Shown here piece by piece: positions 54,765-64,000 of a DNA stretch of 64,000 nt (the first letter of the stretch is position 1; the number at the start of each line of letters is the position of its first letter). The notes under the pieces are model-generated. The model was given only the letters and a program-made list of their open reading frames with translations, made no database searches and was not told the origin of the DNA. This stretch comes from Ligustrum vulgare (lineage: Eukaryota > Streptophyta > Magnoliopsida > Lamiales > Oleaceae). The stretch lies in assembly GCA_963555705.1 (NCBI GenBank), contig OY743172.1, positions 27,465,446-27,529,445 of the forward strand, written 5' to 3'. The translations under genes and the position numbers were made by a program.

Positions 54765-55632
54765 ATGGAGGGTGGAAGAGATGGCTTGGAATTGATTTAA
54801 AGTTGGCTTTCCAAGTATGGCATTTGTACGGAGATGGAGCCCTGACTACCACGAAGCTTGCCATCTTTGTTTTTCTTTATGGTTCTTCTCCCAAAGACAC
54901 CAGCAAATCTATAACTCCTTCAGCCCTGACTATTCCTCCTCTGAAACCGACAAGAGGGGTGCTTACTGTCCTTAGGTGTCTAGGATCTAATCCCATTTTC
55001 TCGTAAGCTGGATAGAATAATACATCCGTAGAACTGCCTGTGTCAACTAAGGTTCGCCTTACCTCATAATTTGCTATCATCATGGATATGACAATCGCAT
55101 CATTGTGTGGGAAATGAACTCCCATGAGGTCCCTATCGTTGAAAGTGATTGACTGCTCTTGCTGGCCACTTATTTGCATTACTTCCGGGTTACCGATACG
55201 GTCCCATACAGAAATCCTTTGGCGAACATCTTGTTGGTAGGCCTTCCTCGCTGATCTACTATCTCCGCAGGAAGGTCCTCCTGAGAGGACCACGATAACT
55301 CCTCCTTGTGGATTATTTTTCTGAAGTTGATTGAGATCGGGTGATCTCCGCTCAGGAGGGGCGTGTTTCCCTCTATCCTCCATATCTCTTTCCTTCCTAA
55401 TAAATTTTCCCAAATATCCCGATCTGATCAAGCGCTCAACTTCGTCTTTCAGTTGGTAGCAATCCTCTGTTCGATGTCCCGACCCCTTATGAAACCAGCA
55501 ATATGCATCGTTGACAGGGCGACGCCCATCATCCCTTATTGGCTTTGGCCATGTGACTATGCCCTTGTGGGATACCGACATGACAGCTTCTTGTAATGAG
55601 GAGTTAATGGGCGTATAATTCTGATATTTGCC
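54765..55632 (-). pseudogene. Tat gag C-terminus and retropepsin
   Basis: The open frame 55581-54877 includes a zinc-finger-like CWFHKGSGHRTEDCYQLKDE (gag), and the retropepsin active site TLVDTGSSTDVLFY with preceding NDAIVISMMIANYEV. Beyond 54877 the frame breaks (stop after SLGEEP) and continues toward the RT leader as [16 protein letters not shown] in another frame. Protease motif intact; region has at least one stop and one shift. Confidence 0.85.
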
Positions 55633-56682
55633 TCAAAAATCTCTATTTGAATCCCGGACTTTCTGTTTCTTCCGATCTTCTCCGGTGGGTTCTTTCACAT
55701 CCTTCCTCTTAGCCTGATTGTCGGTTTCTTCTTTCGCCTTCTGTGCTTCTTCGACATTGATATACTTTTCAGCCCTGGCTAATAACTCTGTGATGTCAGC
55801 CGGCGGAGTTTTTGTTAATGATATGAAAAATCGCCCTTGTCTCAACCCATTTGTCAAGATCGCTGCAGATAGCTTGGGATCAAGGTTAGAGACTTCCAAC
55901 ACTTCCTTGTTGTAGCGCTATATGTAATTTCTGAGAGACTCGCCCTTTTGTTGCTTCACTGTCATTAATTGTCCACTTGTTTTTCGATACCTCTTGCTGC
56001 TAGCAAAAATTTTAAGGAAACAATCAGAGAAGCTTCCAAAACTAGAGATGGAATTGGGGGGCAACTAAGAGAACCAAGTTTGTGTACTTCCTTTTAGAGT
56101 AGTTAGGAATACTCGTCAGGTTATGGCGTCGGGGAAGCCGTAAAGTAACATCATACTGTCGAAGCGTTCAAGGTGTTCTTTGGGGTCAGATACCTCATCA
56201 TACTCCGGTAGACTAGGCAACTTGAAACTTCTCGGAAGGGGTTCATCCAGGATTTCTTGTGTGAACGGGTTGGCTCTTTTTTTCTGTTCTCGAGATTCAT
56301 CTGGGTAGGAATCGTCTACTGTTCGAACATCCGTTCGACGGTGGCTCACTTCTGGTGGTTCATCGAGCTCGGTTTCCCAGCTCCCTTCATGGATCCTCAA
56401 ATTCACCTCGATTGGTTGTAGAGTGGGGGCGTTTCGACCAGCAATGTCTCTACGCCGATCCTGGGCTTCTCTTGCGACGAGTGCATCAGCCACCGCCACT
56501 CGGATCATTTCGTTGATTTGTTCAGTCGTGTGGACCGCCGTGTGCGTTTCTTGTTGCAAAGGCGCTTCGCCATGATTTCCTTCTGCATGTGGTGCATTCT
56601 CCTGTGTTGTTTCACGATTTGGCTGTTGAGGGACACGAGCTTCTGATGGGCCTTCATCTGAAGTTCTTCGAGTTGTTACCAT
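55633..56682 (-). pseudogene. Tat gag (N-terminal and capsid parts), broken
   Basis: ATG at 56680-56682 opens MVTTRRTSDEGPSEARVPQQ, followed by a QINEMIRVAVADALVAREAQ helix and LPRSFKLPSLPEYDEVSDPK to 56116. After a break the capsid part appears: RYRKTSGQLMTVKQQKGESL-like sequence near 55930-56000 and EVSNLDPKLSAAILTNGLRQ (55902-55840). Stops and a shift separate the pieces. Confidence 0.8.
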
Positions 56683-56715
56683 TTTCTTCTACGTGCCCCA
56701 CGGTGGGCTCCAAAC
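56683..56715 (-). other. Primer-binding/leader of the Tat element
   Basis: Minus TTTGGAGCCCACCGTGGGGC directly follows the LTR end TTTACATCAACA. The TTTGG(C/A)GCCCACCGTGGGGC leader is common at this point in Tat-type elements. It marks the 5' side of the element at the high-coordinate end. Confidence 0.6.
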
Positions 56716-57180
56716 TGTTGATGTAAATTTTTAATTAGTAAAAATAAAATGAATGTCCTCTTCTTTCCTCGAAATCTCTCCTCCATTTGTAGGAGCTCCC
56801 CTCTGATTTCATCTTCCTTCCTTTTCGCTAGCATTGGTCTTCCTTTCCTTCTGTGTGTAGCCTATGATCTTCCTTTCCTTCCGTGTGTAGCCTATGATCT
56901 TCATTTCCTTCTGTGCACGTTGAATCATCAGGCAATCCCCCATCAACGTACATTAACCACGAATATTAATCCCAATTTTGCTGAACTCATGGGACGAACC
57001 CAAAATAGATCCTTAATTTATTTAACCTTCCTTTATGTGCGGCCCAATCATTGGGATTCTATTTAGGTATGATCGTAGCATTCCATTGGTAGATACGGAG
57101 CTTGGGCTTTTTATCGTATTGGGCCTCAAAAGGGGTCCACCAGTATTTGGGCTTGTTTAGTTATAACCATTACAGTGATT
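56716..57180 (-). mobile_element. 5' LTR of the Tat element (inner end certain, outer end not)
   Basis: Its inner end is TGTTGATGTAAA on plus at 56716. It includes a 30-bp tandem repeat (56839-56915; CTTCCTTTCCTTCTGTGTGT unit, 2.5 copies). I could not fix the outer LTR end and no second LTR exists to compare. Confidence 0.45.
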
Positions 57181-58784
57181 TTTAGAAGAATGGATTGTTG
57201 AGATTTGGTTAAAATGTCAAATACTGTGGACTTGACTTTTAGTGGATTGTTGGGATTGAATATTGCAGAAAAAAAGAGAAAGTTTTTAAAAAGAACCAAA
57301 CAATGGCGTTATTTGAATTTAATTCGAATAATAACATGAATAATGTTAATTGTACATTATTTATTGCGTCATAAAGTAGCAAGTCCATGGCAGCTATTCG
57401 AATTCGTAACATCAACAAACTGTCCGGAGCAATATGAAAAAGTCATCCGTGCATTTATTCTTCTTTGAATTTGAATGCCTATAGACAAACTCTTTAATGG
57501 TGCTATCAAATATCACATTTAGAGCCAATTTGCTAATGGTAAAAATTTTACCTTTAACTTTTCAAATTTAACCTCAATCATTCATTCTTAGTCAAGTCCA
57601 CCATTTTTTACTTTTTAAACTTTTTAAAACAACACATTCATAAAAAAAATAAAAAATAAAAATCACAAAAATCAATTTTTTTTACATTACCAAACAGTCT
57701 CTTAAATAGATAGAACGAATGTTAAAGCATCCAATAAAGTCACAAATAAGAGAAGTAAATGTAGCAGTGGCTGAATAATCACGAAAAAATAATTGAATGA
57801 GAATAAGAAAAAATTTCTTCTTATTCACTCTTGTCGGATTCTTGTATTTAACTTTAAGACAGTGAATGTGTCGGTAAGACCTATAAGATTGTACTGGACT
57901 CATTTGCATGCATATATATTTTGGTTGTTTGATAAAACTTCTGAAAGGTGTTATAGATTTTGAAAAAAAAGTCGATAAATGTATAGTTAAAAAATCTATA
58001 AAAGACATGGAACTCATAAAACATATGTGTTAGCTCAGGGGGCAATACAGAAATTTGAGTGAGCACGAGCTGTCGCTATAAAAGCATAGAACAAAATCAG
58101 CCACCTATTTACGAGGAAAAATTATGATAGATTGGCCACCCTCGCAACCCCTTAGATTCGCCCAAGTGTGTTGTGCTAAAATCTCACAAATGGATGAATT
58201 TGTGATAACTAATAAAATATATATGAGTCAAGTATTGTTCATTGGTGTCTGGTTGTGAGGAATAGTAAAATTGATTAATGGTTTATAATTGCTAATTAAA
58301 ATAATTAATTAATCTAATTATCAAACTAATTGGAAAGTGTTTATGAATACTCAAGTCAAGTAATTTGAAAATCGATATTCCTAATTTATTTAATAAATCT
58401 TTACATATGACCTACTATTATATTTCTATGGAGGATGTGAATTTATGAATATGCATTAAATCAAAAGCGCATTCATAATATCATACAAAACAAAATGCAA
58501 TATCTCTATCTACTATTGAACTCTTACAATGATTATTACTATGAACCATAATTCATATTTATCTCAAATGACAACAGAAATCACAAAATTAATCAAATTA
58601 ATGGGATGCATTAAAATCATGACAATGATGATTCAAACCAAACAAACATTTTGCCCATTTTTTAGTCATATTCTTTAAAACTAATTTCCTCAAACTCATA
58701 TTTAACAACACATTCTCACAATGAAATAATTTTACACCCAAAATATCTTCCTATTTTTTAGCCTCATATTCTCAAAAAATCACT
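57181..58784. other. AT-rich intergenic DNA, nothing recognised
   Basis: No coding region with family resemblance on either strand. Short ORFs at 57680-58070 are low-complexity and lack any motif. Confidence 0.5.
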
Positions 58785-58789
58785 ACTAG

Positions 58790-59310
58790 GCTATGTTTGA
58801 TATACATGGAAAATCATATTTTCCACCCAACTTTCCATAATTGTCATGTTTAATTGCCATTTAATTCCATGGAAACTATTTCCATGTTTGCCAACCCACG
58901 CGTCTGAACTCCTCATTTTTGAGGAATTGATTTTCTTGGTAGATGGGTAGGTTTTATTTTCTAGGGAAAATATTGTACCATTTGCACCGCGTTTGATCAT
59001 TTTTTTTTATTTTTTTTTTGTGAATTGATTGTTTTTTTTACAAAAATGAAAATTATTATTATCAAGTACGAATATGTGAAAAGAATTTAAAAAATATAGT
59101 TTTTATTACAATAGCTAAATTTTACTGTATTTGTCATGAAAAATAATGTCAATCAAATAACAAAAGTTGAAAAAATTTTCACTTTTTTTCACCTAGAAAA
59201 TCAAATCAATCAAACACATTAAACTTCAAATTCCCAGAAATTCAATTCCCTAAAATTCAATTTATTTTCTTTTCACCAAAATTCCATCATCGCCATCAAA
59301 CGTAGTCTTA
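58790..59310. mobile_element. GTTTGAT-type MITE-like repeat, copy 1
   Basis: The left end AGGCTATGTTTGATATACAT pairs with the right end CATCAAACGTAGTCTTA in inverted form. The inside has repeated GGAAAATNATTTTCC and CATGGAAA words. Related copies at 60390-60900 and 60910-61295. Target duplications not resolved. Confidence 0.5.
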
Positions 59311-60389
59311 CAATTTGTTTTTCCAAAAAATGAGGCTCAAACAAAAATAAAGGAAAAAAAATCTTAAAATCATGAATCTCTTAAATATTCCTTGATCAGT
59401 CTTCTCAAATATCCTTCTTCTTGTTCTTCAAAATCCAAGTGAAGATATATGATATGTGGTACAAGATTATGCTTTTTGTATTGAAAGCTTGTCTAAAAGC
59501 TTGTAAAGAAAGAACAAAAATTTTCCTAGGCTCCTTCTTTGCTTGATGGATGAAGAAAGAACAAAAATCTCACTTGCCCGTGGAAAATTGACCAACTTTG
59601 CAATCGCATGGCATGGGTCTTCAATGCGATCACAAGTTACTAATGTTTGCATTATGTTCAAGTTGATCTCTGACTTTCTCATTTAGTTCAGCTCGAGACT
59701 CTTTCTAATTTCTATTGTATCTTTGGTCAATTATCTTTTTAATTCTTTACAATTCGATCCCCATTCTCCATGATCATCCGTAATTGATCCATTTCAAGTT
59801 TCGAGAGTTTTAACTTGCAAAACTTGTGAATCTCCTCTGGTTACTTTATTAATGTTTCCTCCGTTCTTTAACTTAATCATATACAATTTTTATAAATCAA
59901 ATTATAAACAATTCAATTTTTCAAACTATTTTTTAACCACACACACTTTTCTCTCTACTTTTCAACCACATATTTTATCTTAAAAATATAAATAAATTAA
60001 TTTATAATTGTTACTTACCGAATAGAGCCTTTCATGCAATCCAAATGATCTTGAATTATCTTGAATAACCCAGTTAAACTAAAAAAAAAAAACACGTTTC
60101 TTCATGACCATTCAAACCAATATGAAGGTTTTCATTTTTTCTACCAGAAAAAAAAAAAAAGATTACACAAAATTAGGTAGATATCAGCCCGATTAGTAAT
60201 AATTTGTTGAGTTTAATACTTGGTTAAGCACTTAAAATATATTTATCGTTGTAAAATTAATTATTGATTTTGACATCAACTTTTAAGTTATTCCAAACAT
60301 GTACTAAATGCAGATTTTGTGTCACAGAATTTTATAATTTGACTAGTGACTGCAGATACATAAATTTGTATTTATCTCGCTTAATAAAG

Positions 60390-60900
60390 TACGTTTGATT
60401 GCCTCAAATTTACCAAGAAAAATGAAAAAAAAAAAAAAAATCTCACTCATCTTGTTTCCATGTGTTTGATTGATTGCAACTATTGAACCAGGAAAATTTT
60501 TTCTACCATTTGCTTCGCACGCCAGATTTAGTCATTGGCTAGAAAATGATTTCTATCGATTTTGCCAAGAAAAGGTTTTTCATGTTAGATGGAAATTTGT
60601 TTTTCCTCATGTTTGATCATTTTTTTTATTGTTACTTTACTTTTTTTTTTTTTTCAAAAAATAACATTATCGTTATCAAACACAAATATGTTAAAAAAAT
60701 GATTAAAATAGCAAAATTTTGATTTATATATCATGAAAAATAATGTCAATCAAACAACACTTGAAAAATATCACATTTTTTCCACTTAAAAAATGAAACT
60801 AATTAAACACTTCAATTAACTTTTTTTCACGAAAATAATTTTCAAGCAAAATCATTTCCTTCAACCAATTTTCCACTATTGCAATCAAACACATCAAATT
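60390..60900. mobile_element. GTTTGAT-type MITE-like repeat, copy 2
   Basis: Starts AAGTACGTTTGATTGCCTCA and ends GCAATCAAACACATCAAA. Shares internal words CATGTTAGATGGAAATTT, TGTTTGATCATTTTTTTTAT and ATCATGAAAAATAATG with copies 1 and 3. Confidence 0.5.
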
Positions 60901-60909
60901 CCTAAAATT

Positions 60910-61295
60910 TAGGCTCTGTTTGATCGACCCTTTTTTTCCAAGGAAAATGAAAAAAAAATCCACGTTTTCCCAAATTCTTGTGTTTGATTGACAAAATTTT
61001 GCTTGAAATTTTTTTTCTCTCCACTTCATCCACGCACCCATTTTCCTAGAAAAGGTGGATTTTTTTTTTTTTTTTTTTACTTTTGGTTGAGAAAATAATT
61101 TCCATGTAACATGGAAAAGATTTTTCGCCACGTTTGATCAATTTTGTTATTGTTAATTGAGTTTTTTTTCCAAAAAATAACATTACAATTATCGGGTACA
61201 AATGTGTTGAAAAAGTTGAAAAAAAAATTTGGATTAAAATAGCAAAAATTTACTTTATTTTCCATGGAAAATAATGATAATTAAACAACCCAATT
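60910..61295. mobile_element. GTTTGAT-type MITE-like repeat, copy 3
   Basis: Starts TAGGCTCTGTTTGATCGACC and contains AACATGGAAAAGATTTTTCG, CACGTTTGATCAATTTTGTT and a terminal CATGGAAAATAATGATAATT. It is cut on the right by the Copia-type LTR end near 61300. Minus ORFs here are Phe/Lys-rich artefacts. Confidence 0.45.
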
Positions 61296-61297
61296 TG

Positions 61298-62400
61298 TGT
61301 TGTGAAACTATCAAAATTCTAACAACTAATAAGAGAGAAAGAAAGATTGAGAGCTAGAGAGAAGGAGGATAATTCTCTTCATTCTTGAGAAAATGGTGCA
61401 ATCAACATGAAAATGGATGTCTCTATTTATAGGCAATTCTATAGTGGCAATATATTCATTAATACAATAACTTATATTATAAGTTAGGTAAAGAAATTTT
61501 ATAACACTCCCCCATTAATGACTTATAGCTCAATTGTCTGTCTCGTTAAAACCGTGCTAAGAAAATCCAGTGGGATAAAACTTGAGCGAAGGAAAAAGAA
61601 TACAGCTGATCCCCCTGATGTTGGCCATCATTAATCATTGAGTCTAATATCCAAAATGACATCAATAATAAGTAATACAAATCATGTACTGGAAACTTCG
61701 AATTATGAAGTGCTGAAGTGCTTCATTGCTTCATTTCTGTATTGCTTCAGTGCTATAGTGTTTTAGAGCTTTAGTACTGCCTCGTTAAAACCTTGTCAGT
61801 AAAATCCAATGGGACAAAATCTGAACGAAGGAAAAAGAGTACAGCCGCTGCCTCGTTAAAACCTTGTCAGGAAAACCCTATGGGACAAAATCTGGACGAA
61901 GGAAAAAGAGTACAGCATGACAGCATGATTCTCCCCCTGAAATGTGCAATCAAGTATTCATGAACCTTTTGAATAATGATATCATCTTTCGTCTGGAATA
62001 TGTATATATGGAGATCTTCTTGTGTGTAGCCGACATCATAACATTCTTCATAAGATGTCTATGATTTTCTCCATTTGTTGATACCATTCCAGATGCCTAT
62101 GATTTTCTTCATTTGTTGATATCATTCCAGCACAATTTAAAGAGAGAGCTTGTTGTTGAATTATTACTTGCAGATAATTGTGACAATGTCTCAAAAACCT
62201 TGCTAGGAAAACCCTGTGGGATAAAACCTTAGCAAAGGGAAAAAAGAGTACATTATTCTCATTGATACGTCATAATTGCTCCATAATTGTTGCCTCATTA
62301 AAAACCTTGCTAGGAAAACCCTGTGGGACAAAACCTCAGCTAAGGGAAAAAGAGTGCAGTGCGTATTTTTTCCCTTCATAGGAATATCACAAGTATATTA
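61298..62400 (-). mobile_element. Copia-type LTR region, minus orientation
   Basis: On minus it reads toward a TATA-type CCTATAAATAGAGACATCC near 61417-61435 and ends TTTCACAACA at about 61298. Upstream lies the CTCTTTTTCCTTCG ... GGTTTTGTCCCAT ... TTTTAACGAGGCA motif well known from plant Copia LTRs. No polyprotein is present before the window end. The distal LTR boundary is unknown. Confidence 0.55.
61541..62359. repeat. Five copies of a ~65-bp Copia LTR repeat
   Basis: Copies at about 61541-61605, 61780-61844, 61851-61915, 62192-62256 and 62291-62359. Shared words: CTCGTTAAAACC, GAAAACCCTATGGGACAAAA and GAAGGAAAAAGAGTACAG. Confidence 0.85.
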
Positions 62401-63875
62401 ATGCAATCTCAAATTATTTAATCAAACATATATTTTGTGATGAGCTTTTATAAATAGTTTATAACTCATTTATGAAGTCATAACTCATTTATGATGTACT
62501 GAACATGCTATACCAAGCAATGTTTAGTTAGTTAACTGATTGCATTACTCAAATCTAGAATTGATTCACTTCTATCAAAATCTAGAATTCACTTCTGATG
62601 AATAATTAAAAATTCATTTTCCCGATTCATTTTCCAAATTCATTTTCCGGTGGATAATATAATTTTGCATATTGAAAATCAATTGCATGCCCAAATATTC
62701 AAATATAATAATAGTACACTCCAATTTCATTTTCATCATATATTATGGGGTCATATGTATCATTCTTATTGTGATTTTATTTTAAGAATCACACTTCATT
62801 CTATAATTATACTATTCTGGGCAAATTGAATCTTTCAATGATTTATACATATATGTTCTTGCACTTTATAAAATGCAATTTCTAATTTGCAGGAGTATAA
62901 TCAATCATTGAAATAGATATCAATTTCGACATATAATCTATAATCATTTCGCTTAAAATCCCAACGTACCGCGATCAACTGGTACATCAAAGAAAACTCC
63001 CAAAGTACCGAGATGAGAATCACAATTTTTGATCTCACTCATTGGTATATCAAAGAGCTCAAACTAGTGATTTAGACTATAGTCTATCCACCATATTTCA
63101 TGCCAGTTCTTTGAAAAATTTCGCGCGCAACGAGTCGTCTTTTACGACTGTGAAATATTTTTCATTTGTACATATAATTACTGGTTTTACACATTTAAGT
63201 GTTTTGACTTCAGATCTTATAACAACAATCCCTACATTGGGATTTTATACTTGGCCAAAGTATTATAATTTCATTAACCTCATTTTCATAAGAGGGTTGT
63301 TTATGTATACAGTCGACTTATTTATCGATTCCATTTCATCTCAATGTAAAACATAATATAGAGAGATCTTTTTGTATTTTTATCATCAGGCCTGAATCTC
63401 TTATCATTTAATTATGTCCCTTTTACTTACTATGAGTATTTAGCCTCAAAGGGATCATCTCAATTATTCAAGAGATATATGTTTTTGGAATCGATTGTCA
63501 TTATGCTTCAGGCATAATTACGCTTTAAGCGTATTTTCCCCATAGTATTCACAAATCTTATATTATATCAATCGGCTAAAATGCCGCAACACATGTCATA
63601 CATAATTATGGATATAATCACAATATTATATCTAAGTGCGTTTTGTTGGAGTGTATATAGATATCGCACTTCTTAGAAATCATAAAGTTTTACAAGCAAA
63701 TCTTTATTTCATCGTATTGACATGTTTGTATGTAGAATATTGCTGCATAAGAAATATTTATATTCAAGTTGTTCTTATAGCAAATAATTTGAGGCTATTA
63801 ATCTGCTAAATTATTAGCAATATAATATTCTATTATCTCAACTAATTCATAAAATCATTACTTGAGCAAATAATC
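62400..63875. other. AT-rich DNA, possible Copia-derived noncoding region
   Basis: No ORF with family resemblance. There are short local duplications (ATTCATTTTCC repeated near 62620-62655; AGTACCGAGATGAG / GTACCGCGATCAACTGG near 62965-63020). It may belong to the element whose LTR lies at 61.3-62.4 kb. Confidence 0.35.
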
Positions 63876-64000
63876 TGATGCGAACCCCTTCGGTGCGTTG
63901 ACCGAAAATTCCCACAACAATTTTAATATCAACCCAAGAAAGCTAAAGTGGTAAATAAATGGATAAACACATTAACCCAAGTTTAATTCTAACCCAAAAT
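63876..64000. mobile_element. Third copy of the 33/37-kb LTR family, cut by window end
   Basis: It begins TGATGCGAACCCCTTCGGTG and continues with CAACCCAAGAAAGCTAAAGT, clearly the same LTR family as 33023-33544 and 37164-37694, at roughly 85 percent similarity by eye. It runs off the window. Confidence 0.8.

Overview
The window is nuclear DNA of a flowering plant, most likely a eudicot. The evidence is split genes with GT/AG introns, a nuclear gene for a plastid ribosomal protein, Mutator-like, hAT, Ty3 and Copia elements, an endogenous caulimovirid and a decayed plastid tRNA insertion. The species cannot be named from sequence alone. Only two ordinary host genes are clear: plastid ribosomal protein bL17c (27430-29366, +, 2 exons, 210 aa) and a TLC-domain membrane protein (42680-50294, -, 8 exons, 266 aa). 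Both were rebuilt exon by exon and read without frame breaks. The rest is nested mobile DNA.

Layout. 1-2157: 3' end of a hAT transposase gene split by a 480-bp MITE, then a plastid-derived trnN(GUU) relic. 2158-13061: an LTR resembling the Tekay type of Ty3 elements, split by a very AT-rich endogenous pararetrovirus (about 3.3-11.6 kb) with capsid, movement, two protease-like, RT and unknown ORFs plus a viral-type promoter. 13.6-16.9 kb: three GC-ended hAT MITEs and simple repeats. 16851-27258: a 10.4-kb Mutator-like element (MULE) bounded by 9-bp duplications. It carries a seven-exon Ulp1-like (C48) protease gene on + and a MURA-type transposase on -, and is filled with arrays of the palindrome GGTAGGTTAACCTACC. 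It sits inside the terminal repeat of a hAT MITE, ending about 150 bp upstream of the bL17c start codon.

29.6-38.7 kb: two adjacent MITEs, then an 8-kb hAT element with a broken transposase on -, invaded by a gag-only Ty3-like element that itself holds a solo LTR. 39.1-40.9 kb: a broken FAR1/FRS-like (MULE-derived) gene. 42.7-50.3 kb: the TLC gene, with a long-terminal-repeat DNA element in intron 6 and a hAT MITE plus a gag fragment in intron 1. 51.2-56.7 kb: a degenerate Tat-lineage Ty3 retrotransposon on - (gag, protease, RT, RNase H, second RNase H, integrase), interrupted by a solo LTR with perfect duplications. 57-64 kb: AT-rich DNA with GTTTGAT-type MITE-like repeats, a Copia-type LTR region with five 65-bp repeats, and a third copy of the LTR family seen at 33 and 37 kb.

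The most unusual material is the palindromic repeat system that occupies the introns and flanks of both MULE genes, the tandem retropepsin-like domains in the viral relic, and several nesting events resolved to the base by target-site duplications.
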